A DNA stretch of 64,000 bases from CALCLY01 sp900552775 (GTDB taxonomy: Bacteria; Bacillota; Clostridia; UMGS1883; UMGS1540). The notes below the pieces were generated by a model. It ran no database searches. It worked only from the letters and a program-made list of their open reading frames with translations, and was not told where the DNA came from. Shown here one piece after another: positions 49,442 to 57,717 of this stretch. The stretch is taken from positions 1 through 64,000 of the forward strand of contig CALCLY010000025.1 in the NCBI GenBank assembly GCA_937966555.1. The letters run 5' to 3'. The position numbers were made by a program, and so were the translations under genes. Position 1 is the stretch's first letter, and each line of letters opens with the position of its first letter.

Positions 49442-49470
49442 ATTGTATCATAAAATGGCGTAAAAATCAA
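49442..49470 (-). promoter_or_regulatory. Promoter of the cobalamin riboswitch transcript
   Basis: Minus strand TTGATT, 17 nt, TACAAT, about 7 nt before the riboswitch 5' end. Divergent from the spo0A promoter at 49508-49536. Confidence 0.7.
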
Positions 49471-49507
49471 CCGAAAAAAATTTTTTTAAGTTTTTTTAAA
49501 AAAACTC

Positions 49508-49536
49508 TTGCAATTTGTTGGAAAATATTGTAAAAT
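49508..49536 (+). promoter_or_regulatory. Promoter for spo0A
   Basis: TTGCAA, 17 nt, TAAAAT, about 170 nt upstream of spo0A. It is of the vegetative SigA type; no clear SigH or 0A-box element was recognised. Confidence 0.6.
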
Positions 49537-49578
49537 AGTATTGCAGGAAAAAAATGGCAATTGCTTTTTGGATTATTA

Positions 49579-49688
49579 AGTATGTGCAGAGAGTTCGCCG
49601 GGCGGCGAAAATAAGCATGAGCCGATGAATCTCTTATGCCCACATACTCCGCGTATAAGAGATAAAAAAATAAAATGCCGGCGCGGAG
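49579..49688 (+). promoter_or_regulatory. Structured leader of spo0A with alternative pairings
   Basis: P1 AGTATGTG (49579-49586) with CACATACT (49641-49648) closes a junction. Inside are hairpins TTCGCC/GGCGAA (49594-49609) and GCATGAG/CTTATGC (49615-49639). A competing 9-bp hairpin ATCTCTTAT/ATAAGAGAT (49629-49637 with 49655-49663) uses the same bases. CTCCGCG (49647-49653) can also pair with CGCGGAG (49682-49688), just upstream of the ribosome binding site. It matches no riboswitch class I know. Confidence 0.5.
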
Positions 49689-49707
49689 CGGCGGAAGGAG
49701 ATTAACT

Positions 49708-50496
49708 ATGAATAACCAGGCAAGAGTGTTGATTGCAGAAGACAACGCGGAATACGCAGAATACTTAAAGAATCTTTTGGAAGAAAACAATATTTGTGTT
49801 ACGGGAACGGCGCGCGACGGTGCGGAGGCGATAGAAATGCTTAAAGAGCTCCGCCCCGATGTGATGACGCTTGACATAGTTATGCCGCGGCTTGACGGAA
49901 TAGAGGTTCTGAAAAGAATGCGGACGGAAAAGGAAATTTCGGCGCATGTTATTGTGGTATCCGGAGGAAGCAACGAGAGCATTGTGGGAACCTGTATGGA
50001 AAACGGTGCGGATTATTATATGATAAAACCCGTTGAGCCTGCGGTGCTTGTTGAAAGAATAAAAAGCATTGCCGGGAAAAAGTTTGCCGCAAAAGAAGCG
50101 GAAAAGGGCAGAAAAATAGATATAAACGATAACAGCGCGCGCCACAAGCTTGAAATTGAGATTACAAACATAATTCACATGGTGGGAATACCGGCAAATA
50201 TAAAAGGTTATCAGTATCTGCGAGACGCAATTGCTCTCACGGTGGGTGACAAAAGCCTTATGAGCGCTGTTACAAAAGAGCTGTATCCGCGTGTGGCAAA
50301 AGATTTTAAAACATCGCCTTCGCGCGTTGAAAGAGCAATCCGCCATGCAATTGAAGTGGCTTTCACACGCGGCAACGAGGAGGAGCTTTACAGAATTTTC
50401 GGCTATACCGTAAGCAATGCAAAGGGCAAACCAACAAACTCGGAGTTTATTGCTATGATTGCCGATAAACTTGAAATGGGCATGGAGATAGTTTGA
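49708..50496 (+). CDS. spo0A: Sporulation master regulator Spo0A
   Basis: The response regulator that, once phosphorylated, commits the cell to sporulation. The 262-residue protein has a receiver domain (1-120): acidic pocket EDN at 11-13, phospho-acceptor Asp56 in TLDIVMPRLDG, and Lys in MIKPVEPA. After a linker comes the Spo0A-specific DNA-binding domain, with IIHMVGIPANIKGYQYLRDAI and the recognition helix in SPSRVERAIRHAIEVAF. The ATG at 49708 follows AAGGAG at good spacing; an upstream in-frame start at 49675 lacks one. It sits between the B12-controlled gene and the dcw cluster, separated from spoIVB, its usual neighbour. Confidence 0.97.
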   Translation: MNNQARVLIAEDNAEYAEYLKNLLEENNICVTGTARDGAEAIEMLKELRPDVMTLDIVMPRLDGIEVLKRMRTEKEISAHVIVVSGGSNESIVGTCMENGADYYMIKPVEPAVLVERIKSIAGKKFAAKEAEKGRKIDINDNSARHKLEIEITNIIHMVGIPANIKGYQYLRDAIALTVGDKSLMSAVTKELYPRVAKDFKTSPSRVERAIRHAIEVAFTRGNEEELYRIFGYTVSNAKGKPTNSEFIAMIADKLEMGMEIV

Positions 50497-50621
50497 GTAC
50501 TATATATTGATATGTTTTGAAAAAAAACGGTATATATTGTGTTTTTGGCTTTTTTTTCATTCAAAATCGTTGTATGAGTGAAAAAAAAGCCGTTTTTTTT
50601 TAGAAAAATTAAAAAAAAGTC

Positions 50622-50650
50622 TTGAAATTTTTCTAAAAATGAGTTAAAAT
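50622..50650 (+). promoter_or_regulatory. Promoter for mraZ and the dcw cluster
   Basis: TTGAAA, 17 nt, TAAAAT. The start near 50657 coincides with the first GTGG-type repeat of the proposed MraZ operator. Confidence 0.7.
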
Positions 50651-50655
50651 TTAAA

Positions 50656-50700
50656 CAAAGTGGTGGATTGTACCACAAAATCCCACAAAGTGGAGGATGA
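50656..50700 (+). promoter_or_regulatory. Candidate MraZ autoregulatory repeats
   Basis: CAAAGTGGTGGATTG (50656-50670) and CAAAGTGGAGGATGA (50686-50700) are direct repeats spaced exactly 30 bp, about three helical turns, with TCCCAC between them on the other strand. MraZ in other bacteria binds short direct repeats with TGGG-like cores in the mraZ promoter. Position at the transcription start suggests repression. Confidence 0.5.
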
Positions 50701-50716
50701 AAGGAGCGTGAAGGAA

Positions 50717-51160
50717 ATGTTCATGGGTGAATTTAATCACAGTGTTGACCAAAAGGGCAGACTTATGCTTCCTTCGCGTTTCAGAGAAGAAATGGACGGA
50801 AAGTGCATTGTTTCCATAGGATATGAGCACTGTCTCAATGTATACACGGTGGATGAGTGGAACAAATTTGCAGAGAGCCTTTCAAGACTCAGCCCCCACA
50901 ATGCAGATGCAAGACGCGTTTTGCGTAAAATTCTATCGGGCGCAAACGAGTGCGATATGGACAAGCAGGGCAGAGTGGTAATACCGCAGAATCTTCGCGA
51001 ATATGCGTCGCTCGGCTCGGACAAAACGGACGTTGTGGTTGTAGGGGCACTTACAAAAATTGAAATATGGAATGTTGACAACTGGAAGGAATACAACGAA
51101 GGTGAAGATTCGATTTCGCTTGAAGAAGCCGGAGCGAACCTCGCTGAAATGGGTGTTTGA
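50717..51160 (+). CDS. mraZ: Transcriptional regulator MraZ
   Basis: A ring-forming AbrB-fold DNA-binding protein that controls the dcw cluster. The 147-residue protein has two tandem SpoVT/AbrB-like halves, with MGEFNHSVDQKGRLMLPSRFRE at the start and CDMDKQGRVVIPQNLREYA near 77 (the DxxGRxxxP motif in both). The ATG at 50717 matches the usual MFMGE family start. It is the first gene of the cluster and ends 2 nt before rsmH. Confidence 0.96.
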   Translation: MFMGEFNHSVDQKGRLMLPSRFREEMDGKCIVSIGYEHCLNVYTVDEWNKFAESLSRLSPHNADARRVLRKILSGANECDMDKQGRVVIPQNLREYASLGSDKTDVVVVGALTKIEIWNVDNWKEYNEGEDSISLEEAGANLAEMGV

Positions 51161-51162
51161 TT

Positions 51163-52095
51163 ATGGAAGGGGAATTCAAGCACGTAACGGTTTTAAAAAA
51201 CGAAATGATTGACGGAGTTTTCCGCGGAAACGGAATATATGTTGACCTGACTTTGGGCGGCGGCGGACACAGCGCGGAGATCTTAAAGCGCGGCGGATTT
51301 GTTGTCGGGATAGACCGCGATGAAGACGCTTTGCACGCGGCGGAAAAAAGACTTTCCGCAATAAGCGGAAATTTTAAACTCGTTAAGAGCAATTTCAGCG
51401 ATTTAAAAGCCGTTCTTCAAAACCTCGGCGTTAAAAAGGCAGACGGCATTATGGCGGATTTGGGCGTGTCATCTTATCAGCTTGATACGGCGGAACGCGG
51501 ATTTTCTTATATGCATGACGCGCCGCTCGATATGAGAATGGACAAGTCTGCGGGGTTATCGGCGTTTGATGTTGTCAACGGTTATTCGGCAAAAGAACTT
51601 GAAAGAGTTATAAAGAATTACGGCGAAGAGCGCTGGGCGAAACGCATTGCCGAATTTATAGTAAACACAAGAGAAAATAAAAAAATAGAAACCACGGGCG
51701 AGCTTGTTTCCGTTATAAAAGCGGCGGTGCCGAAAGGCGCACGACAAGACGGGCCGCACCCGGCGAAGAGAACGTTTCAGGCGCTTCGCATTGAGGTAAA
51801 CGGCGAGCTTACGGTTTTGGAGCAGACGGTGAGAGATGCTGCCGATGTGCTTGCTGAGGGGGCAAGAATGGGAATTATAACATTTCATTCCCTGGAGGAC
51901 AGAATTGTCAAGAACACATTCAGGCAGCTTGAGTCGGGCTGCACGTGTCCGCCGGAATTCCCGGTGTGTGTGTGCGGAGGAAAGCCAAAGATTCGAATTA
52001 TTACAAGGAAACCTCTTTTGCCGAGTGAAGAAGAGATTTCGGAAAATCCCAGAGCGCGTAGTGCTAAACTTAGAATTGCGGAAGGAGTGTCTTGA
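51163..52095 (+). CDS. rsmH: 16S rRNA (cytosine(1402)-N(4))-methyltransferase RsmH
   Basis: Methylates N4 of C1402 in the 16S rRNA P site using SAM. The 310-residue protein has FKHVTVLKNEMIDG at the start, the SAM motif YVDLTLGGGGHS near 28, GIMADLGVSSYQLD near 98, DMRMDKSAGLSAFDVVNGYSA near 124, GPHPAKRTFQALRIEVN near 196 and ITFHSLEDRIVKN near 240. Length normal. The ATG at 51163 is preferred over an in-frame TTG two codons earlier. It is followed by ftsL with overlapping or adjacent ends. Confidence 0.96.
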   Translation: MEGEFKHVTVLKNEMIDGVFRGNGIYVDLTLGGGGHSAEILKRGGFVVGIDRDEDALHAAEKRLSAISGNFKLVKSNFSDLKAVLQNLGVKKADGIMADLGVSSYQLDTAERGFSYMHDAPLDMRMDKSAGLSAFDVVNGYSAKELERVIKNYGEERWAKRIAEFIVNTRENKKIETTGELVSVIKAAVPKGARQDGPHPAKRTFQALRIEVNGELTVLEQTVRDAADVLAEGARMGIITFHSLEDRIVKNTFRQLESGCTCPPEFPVCVCGGKPKIRIITRKPLLPSEEEISENPRARSAKLRIAEGVS

Positions 52096-52097
52096 GG

Positions 52098-52565
52098 GTG
52101 CAGAGATACACGGACGGTACAAGTGCGTATAAATTGGAGAAAACGGAATTAAAGAAAAGAAAGGCAGTTAAAAAAGGAAAGTCAAAAGCACGCAGAACAC
52201 GCGGAGTTAAAACGGTATTCGGAATTTTAGCCGTGACAGCACTGGCGTTTTTATTGCTTTTCAGATATGCGATGATAACGGAAAAGACTGCTCAGGTTCA
52301 AAAGCTCACCGCAGAGCTTCAGAATGTTGACAGCTACATTGTGCAGAAAGAATGTGAAATGGAGCAGAGTCTTGACCTTAAAAAGGTAGAAGAAATTGCC
52401 ACAACCAAGCTCGGGATGCAGAGACCGGAAAAGCATCAGCTTGTATATATTGATATGAACAACAAGGATTATGCGGAAAAAAGCGGCAAAGACACAAACA
52501 GCACACCCGGGCTTTTAGCATATATTTCCGGAGGAATTCAAAGTATTGTGGAATATTTCAGATAA
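52098..52565 (+). CDS. ftsL: FtsL-like cell division protein
   Basis: A small bitopic divisome protein that links FtsQ/DivIB and the septal synthase. The 155-residue protein has a basic cytoplasmic tail (residues 1-45, Lys/Arg-rich), one membrane helix (VFGILAVTALAFLLLFRYAMI) and an extracytoplasmic coiled coil (KTAQVQKLTAELQNVDSYIVQKECEMEQSLDLKKVEEIATTKLGMQRPEKHQLVYI). Assignment rests on this topology and on position between rsmH and the PBP gene. Start: GTG at 52098, 10 nt after AAGGAG; a TTG at 52092 overlapping the rsmH stop is possible. Confidence 0.82.
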   Translation: MQRYTDGTSAYKLEKTELKKRKAVKKGKSKARRTRGVKTVFGILAVTALAFLLLFRYAMITEKTAQVQKLTAELQNVDSYIVQKECEMEQSLDLKKVEEIATTKLGMQRPEKHQLVYIDMNNKDYAEKSGKDTNSTPGLLAYISGGIQSIVEYFR

Positions 52566-52595
52566 ACACGGTTATATATTTAATAAAAGCAGAAG

Positions 52596-52642
52596 AAAGC
52601 TCTCGCAGTATAATTCATGTTGAATTTTACAGAGGGCTTTTT
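52596..52642 (+). terminator. Terminator-like hairpin between ftsL and the PBP gene
   Basis: AAAGCTCTC (52596-52604) pairs with GAGGGCTTT (52632-52640, one G-T pair), with an inner AATTC/GAATT stem and a TTTTT tail. It would split the dcw transcript here, implying partial read-through or a separate promoter for the downstream genes. Confidence 0.6.
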
Positions 52643-52666
52643 CAAAAAAGGAAAGGTTGAGAGCGT

Positions 52667-54853
52667 GTGGCGCCGAAGAAAATTAACATACGCAAAAGAA
52701 TGGTTGCTTTTTACGGAATAATTGTCGGATGCATGGTTTTTCTGCTGTGTGTTACGGCATATATTCAGATAATACGCGGGCCGAAACTTCGCGCAGAGGC
52801 TGAAAGCGATCAGATGCGAGACAGCGTTATAAGCCCGAAAAGGGGCACCATATATGACAGAAACCGCAAAGTTTTGGCGCAGAGCGCAAGCACGGAGACG
52901 GTGTGTATATCGCCGAAAGCCATAGACGAAGCAAAAAATGCCGAAGAGGTCGCAAGAAATCTTTCGGAAATTTTGGGACTTGACTATACAGATATTTACA
53001 ACAAAACTCAGAAGAAAGAATCTCAGTATGCGGTTATAAAAAAGAAAGTCGAAAAAGAGACGGCAGATAAGATAAGAGAGCTGAAACTTAAAGGAGTAAG
53101 CCTTCAGGAGGACACAAAAAGGTATTATCCGGGCGGTGCGTTTGCATCGCACATTATAGGTTTTACGGGTGATGACAGCCAGGGGCTCGGAGGCGTTGAG
53201 CTTGTGTACGACAACGAGCTTAAAGGCGTACCCGGCAGAATCAGAACGGCAAAAAATGCAAACGGAACCGATATGCCCTATGAGAGCGAGCAGTATCTGG
53301 ACGCTGTTGAGGGCAGCGATGTTGTGCTTTGTATAGATGAGGTTATTCAGCATTTTGTTGAAAATCACCTTGAAACCGCAAGAGTAAACAACCAGGTGGC
53401 AGACGGTGCCGCCGCGATTGTTATGAACCCCAAAACAGGGGAAATTCTTGCAATGAGCACAAAACCGGATTTTGATTTAAACGCGCCGTTTGAGATTACA
53501 AACACCGAGGTTAAGGCGCAGATTGACACGCTTTCGGGAGAAGAATACAAAAAAGCGTATAACGAAGAACTTTTTAAAGAATGGCGAAATAAAGCCGTTG
53601 TTGATACATATGAACCCGGTTCAACTTTCAAAGCCATTACGGCATCGGCGGCGCTTGAGACAGGAACATCAAAGCTTACGGACAGCTTTTTTTGCAGCGG
53701 CGTAAAACATGTTTCCGATTGGGATATCAAATGCCATAAAACAGGCGGACACGGGGCGGAGGATTTTGTGCACGCCGTGTACAACTCATGTAACCCCGCT
53801 TTTATAGATATAGGTTTAAAACTCGGAGTACATAATTTTTGCCAGTATTTTGCGGCATTCGGCTTTACGGAAAAAACGGGATTTGATTTGCCCGGCGAAG
53901 CTGTGGGAAGTTTCTATACAGAAGACAATATGGCAACGATAAACCTTGCCACAAGCGCGTTCGGACAGAGCCAGACCGTAACGCCGCTTCAGATGATAAA
54001 CGCCATGAGCGCGATTGCAAACGGCGGAAATCTTATGAAGCCGTATGTTATAAAACAGGTGGTTGACGCGGACGGAAATGTTATTAAAAACATTGAGCCC
54101 ACCGTGGTTCGCCGCGTTATATCGGAGGAAACAAGCAAAACAATGCGTTCCATTCTGGAAGGCGTTGTGTCCGAGGGCGGCGGCAGAAACGCATATGTTG
54201 CAGGCTACAGAATCGCCGGAAAAACAGGTACAAGCGAAAAGCTGCCGCGCGGCAGCAACACATATATAGCGTCGTTTTGCGGATTTGCTCCGGCGGACGA
54301 TCCGCAGATTGTGTGCCTTGTAATGCTTGACAATCCTCAGGGCGGCAACTATTACGGCGGTATGATTGCGGCACCTGTTGTTGGAAGTATAATAGAAGAT
54401 ACTTTAAGATATTTGGGTGTTGAGCCGCAGTACACGGAAAGCGAGAGCGGCGGCGCAGATATAGAAATGCCCGAAGTTCGCGGAAAATCGCTTGAGGAAG
54501 CGAAAAATGCTCTGGTTTCCGCGGGACTTAAATACAGAGTTATCGGCAGCGGTGACAGCATTGTTGACCAGACGCCGAAGCCGGGTGTGGGTCTTTCTTC
54601 GGGTTCCGTCGGAATTCTTTACACGGAAAGCGGAGCGGAAGAAATGGTTACGGTTCCGGACCTCAGCGGAATGAGCAGCATGGACTGCAACATTGCGCTT
54701 GCAAACAGCGGTTTGAATTTCAAGGTTTCGGGTCCCGGTAAAACAGAACAGGCTTCATCGGCACGCGCCGCAAAACAGGAGCCTGCCGCAGGCAGCACCG
54801 TTGCCGCCGGAACAATAGTTTCGGTAGAATTCAGATATGCAAGTATAGAATAA
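52667..54853 (+). CDS. SpoVD/PBP2-type transpeptidase with PASTA domains
   Basis: A class B penicillin-binding protein that cross-links peptidoglycan. The 728-residue protein has a short cytoplasmic tail, a membrane anchor (about 13-36), the dimerisation/pedestal domain (about 50-230; RGTIYDRNRKVLAQS) and a transpeptidase domain with catalytic STFK at 319-322, SCN at 374-376 and KTGT at 519-522. Two PASTA domains follow from about 595 (MPEVRGKSLEEAKNALVSAGL; VPDLSGMSSMDCNIALANSGL). Only one such gene is present here, so it may serve division (PbpB-like), the spore cortex (SpoVD) or both. GTG start behind GAAAGG. Confidence 0.9.
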   Translation: MAPKKINIRKRMVAFYGIIVGCMVFLLCVTAYIQIIRGPKLRAEAESDQMRDSVISPKRGTIYDRNRKVLAQSASTETVCISPKAIDEAKNAEEVARNLSEILGLDYTDIYNKTQKKESQYAVIKKKVEKETADKIRELKLKGVSLQEDTKRYYPGGAFASHIIGFTGDDSQGLGGVELVYDNELKGVPGRIRTAKNANGTDMPYESEQYLDAVEGSDVVLCIDEVIQHFVENHLETARVNNQVADGAAAIVMNPKTGEILAMSTKPDFDLNAPFEITNTEVKAQIDTLSGEEYKKAYNEELFKEWRNKAVVDTYEPGSTFKAITASAALETGTSKLTDSFFCSGVKHVSDWDIKCHKTGGHGAEDFVHAVYNSCNPAFIDIGLKLGVHNFCQYFAAFGFTEKTGFDLPGEAVGSFYTEDNMATINLATSAFGQSQTVTPLQMINAMSAIANGGNLMKPYVIKQVVDADGNVIKNIEPTVVRRVISEETSKTMRSILEGVVSEGGGRNAYVAGYRIAGKTGTSEKLPRGSNTYIASFCGFAPADDPQIVCLVMLDNPQGGNYYGGMIAAPVVGSIIEDTLRYLGVEPQYTESESGGADIEMPEVRGKSLEEAKNALVSAGLKYRVIGSGDSIVDQTPKPGVGLSSGSVGILYTESGAEEMVTVPDLSGMSSMDCNIALANSGLNFKVSGPGKTEQASSARAAKQEPAAGSTVAAGTIVSVEFRYASIE

Positions 54854-54908
54854 TTTTATCAATTTCAATACAGTTACAATACAGGTTCAGCATTACGGAG
54901 GTGGTACA

Positions 54909-56348
54909 ATGAAACTCAGTAAAATATTAAAAGGGATTGCAGAGATAAATGACGCGGAGGATACAGAGATTTCGTCTGTGGAGTATGATTCGAGAAAGGT
55001 AAAAGAAGGCTCTCTTTTTGTGGCTGTGAAGGGTTACGAAACAGACGGACACAAATATATAGATTCCGCCGTGAAAAACGGAGCTGCGGCAATACTGGCA
55101 CAGGAAAAAAGAGAATGCGCCGTGCCGCTTATATGCGTTCCGGATACAAGGCGCGCCTTAGCTGCGGCAAGCGCCAATTTCTTCGGAAGAAGCGCAGACA
55201 GACTTAAAATTATAGGCGTTACGGGCACGAACGGCAAAACTACGGTGACATATCTTGTTAAGCAAATTCTCGATTTGGTCGGAATTAAAACCGGGCTTAT
55301 AGGCACAAACAAAAACATGATAGGCGATAAAGTTTTGGAAACCGGAAGAACAACACCCGAATCTCTGGAACTTCAAAAGCTTTTTGCCGAAATGGAAAAA
55401 GAGGGCGCAACGCACGTTATTATGGAGGTTTCCTCGCATGCGCTTGCTCTTTCGAGAACATACGGCATTGAGTTTGAAGTGGGAGCGTTTACAAATCTTA
55501 CGCAGGATCATCTTGATTTTCACCGTACCATGGAGGAATATTGCCGTGCAAAGAGTCTTTTGTTCTCACAGTGCAGAAAAGGCGTTATAAATAAAGATGA
55601 CAAATGGGGCAAAGTTATAGATGACAGCGCAAAGTGCCCCGTTATGACATATTCGATTCACGAAGAATCCGATCTTCGCGCGGAAAACGTTAAACTTTCC
55701 GAAAAGGGAGTTATATTTACGGCAAATTACAAAGGCGAAAAACACGATATCCGTCTTGCTATCCCGGGAGAATTCTCGGTTTACAATGCGCTGACGGCAA
55801 TAGGCATTACGCTTTCGCTCGGAATACCGTTTGATGATATTGTGAAAGGACTTGTAATTGCGAAAGGCGTTTCGGGCAGGGCGGAAGTTGTGCCGCTTAC
55901 AAGCGACTACACGGTTATAATAGATTATGCCCACACACCGGACGGACTCGTGAATATACTTAAAACCGTGCGCGGCTTTACAAAAGGAAGACTTATATCC
56001 GTGTTCGGCTGCGGCGGCGACAGAGACAAAACAAAGCGTCCCAAAATGGGAAAAATAGCTGCGGAAATGAGCGATATTGCAATAGTTACAAGCGACAATC
56101 CCAGAACAGAGGAGCCGCTTGCGATTATAGACGATATTCTGGAGGGCATGAAAGGTTTTGAAGAAAAATATGAGGTTGTGCCCGACAGGCGCGAGGCTAT
56201 AGCACATGCTATGAAAATTGCAAAAGAAGGCGATGTAATACTTCTTGCGGGCAAAGGACATGAAACATACCAGATTTTAAAAGACAAAACAATTGATTTT
56301 GACGAACATGCAATTGTAAAAGAAATTTTTGCGCAGATGAATGCTTAA
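54909..56348 (+). CDS. murE: UDP-MurNAc-tripeptide synthetase MurE (meso-DAP type)
   Basis: Adds the third residue of the stem peptide to UDP-MurNAc-L-Ala-D-Glu. The 479-residue cytosolic ligase has the N-terminal UDP-binding domain (VEYDSRKVKEGSLFVAVKGYETDGHKYI), the ATP site VTGTNGKTTVTYLV near 110 and SSHALALSRTYGIEF near 178. The amino-acid selectivity motif is DNPRTEEP near 396: the DNPR form is typical of enzymes that add meso-diaminopimelate rather than lysine. GGAGG precedes the ATG. Confidence 0.96.
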   Translation: MKLSKILKGIAEINDAEDTEISSVEYDSRKVKEGSLFVAVKGYETDGHKYIDSAVKNGAAAILAQEKRECAVPLICVPDTRRALAAASANFFGRSADRLKIIGVTGTNGKTTVTYLVKQILDLVGIKTGLIGTNKNMIGDKVLETGRTTPESLELQKLFAEMEKEGATHVIMEVSSHALALSRTYGIEFEVGAFTNLTQDHLDFHRTMEEYCRAKSLLFSQCRKGVINKDDKWGKVIDDSAKCPVMTYSIHEESDLRAENVKLSEKGVIFTANYKGEKHDIRLAIPGEFSVYNALTAIGITLSLGIPFDDIVKGLVIAKGVSGRAEVVPLTSDYTVIIDYAHTPDGLVNILKTVRGFTKGRLISVFGCGGDRDKTKRPKMGKIAAEMSDIAIVTSDNPRTEEPLAIIDDILEGMKGFEEKYEVVPDRREAIAHAMKIAKEGDVILLAGKGHETYQILKDKTIDFDEHAIVKEIFAQMNA

Positions 56349-56394
56349 TGTGAAAATTCTTTCACGCTAAACATCCGGCGGAATGGAGATTAAA

Positions 56395-57717
56395 ATGTAT
56401 AAAGCCGAAACGGTGGCGCGCGTGTGCGGAGGAAAGCTTATAGGCAGCGGAGATACAACGGCGCCGAGAGTTGTGACGGACAGCAGAAAAATTAAAAAAA
56501 ACGATATGTTTATCGCCATAAGCGGCGAAAATTTTGACGGAAACACTTTTGCGGCGTCCGCGGCTGAAAAGGGCGCGGCATTTATGGTTTTAAGCCGCGA
56601 AGACGCACTGCCGGAAGGCAGTACGGGAATAATTGTTGCCGACACGCGTGACGCACTTTTGCGCATAGCGTCCTATCACAGAGACGAGTGCAATGTAAAA
56701 GTTGTGGGTGTTACGGGCAGCGTCGGGAAAACCACCACAAAAGATATGATTGCGTGCGCGCTTTCGGCGCGGTTTAAAACGCATAAAACTCAGGGCAATT
56801 TTAATAACGATATCGGCATGCCGCTTACGCTTTTGGACATTGAAGATGACGACCGCGCGGCTGTTATAGAAATGGGAATGAGCAGTCGCGGCGAGATTTC
56901 GCGACTTACAAGAGCGGCAAAACCCGATGTGGCGGTAATAACAAACATCGGTATGAGCCACATAGAACATCTGAAAACGCGTGAAAACATACTTGCCGCA
57001 AAGCTTGAAATTCTTGAAGGGCTTAAAGAGGGCGGAACGGTTATTTTGAACGCGGATGACGAATATTTAAGCCGCGTTTCCGGATTGCCGTTTAAAACAA
57101 TGTATTTCGGCATTGATCATGAGTGTGATGTGCACGGCAGAGTGATTTCGGACAATACTGTTGAAGTATTGGGTCAGAGAATAACGCTCGCAGTTGCCGG
57201 CAGGCACAATCTTTTAAACGCATGCTGCGCCATGGCGGCAGCTGCATCTTTGGGAATTGATGCGCAAACCGCGGCAAAAGGAATAATGGAATTTAAAACT
57301 GACGATATCCGCCAAAACGCAGTAAAATCGCCGCGCGGATTCACGGTTATACGCGACTACTACAATGCGTCTCCGCAGTCTGTGTCGGTGGCGCTTCGGA
57401 TGCTCGGGAAAAAAGACGGCAGAAAAATTGCGGTTTTGGGAGATATGCTTGAACTTGGCGATTTTTCCGAGCAGTGCCATAAAGATGCCGGACGTGAGGC
57501 GGCTCTTTTTGGCATCGATATTTTGTTTACATACGGAAACGAAATGAAGGCGGCGCACCAAGAGGCGCTTAAGCACAATCTTGAAGCTGTGCACTTTGAA
57601 AACAAAAATGACCTTTCGGAGTATCTTTTAAAAGTGCTTCGCGAAGGTGATACGGTGCTTATCAAAGGTTCTCACGGAATGAAGATGGAAGATATTTACG
57701 AGAAAATCATGGGGTGA
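56395..57717 (+). CDS. murF: UDP-MurNAc-tripeptide--D-Ala-D-Ala ligase
   Basis: Completes the UDP-MurNAc-pentapeptide by adding D-Ala-D-Ala. The 440-residue Mur ligase has VTDSRKIKKNDMFIAISGENFDGNTF near 25, the P-loop VTGSVGKTTTKDMIACAL near 105, QGNFNNDIGMPLTLL near 135 and VIRDYYNASPQSVSVALRML near 315. The ATG at 56395 lies 6 nt after GGAG; an upstream ATG at 56383 overlaps that site. It overlaps the mraY start. Confidence 0.95.
   Translation: MYKAETVARVCGGKLIGSGDTTAPRVVTDSRKIKKNDMFIAISGENFDGNTFAASAAEKGAAFMVLSREDALPEGSTGIIVADTRDALLRIASYHRDECNVKVVGVTGSVGKTTTKDMIACALSARFKTHKTQGNFNNDIGMPLTLLDIEDDDRAAVIEMGMSSRGEISRLTRAAKPDVAVITNIGMSHIEHLKTRENILAAKLEILEGLKEGGTVILNADDEYLSRVSGLPFKTMYFGIDHECDVHGRVISDNTVEVLGQRITLAVAGRHNLLNACCAMAAAASLGIDAQTAAKGIMEFKTDDIRQNAVKSPRGFTVIRDYYNASPQSVSVALRMLGKKDGRKIAVLGDMLELGDFSEQCHKDAGREAALFGIDILFTYGNEMKAAHQEALKHNLEAVHFENKNDLSEYLLKVLREGDTVLIKGSHGMKMEDIYEKIMG

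Noticed and set aside
49582..49614. Short ORF MCREFAGRRK in the spo0A leader
   Set aside because: No ribosome binding site upstream, and the sequence is better explained by the hairpin arms it contains.
52580..53368. Long open frame on the minus strand opposite the SpoVD/PBP2 gene (also 18481-19233 opposite rodA and 55566-56261 opposite murE)
   Set aside because: The opposite strand encodes well-conserved proteins with catalytic motifs throughout. These frames have Cys/His/Arg-rich composition and no ribosome binding site, typical of shadow frames.
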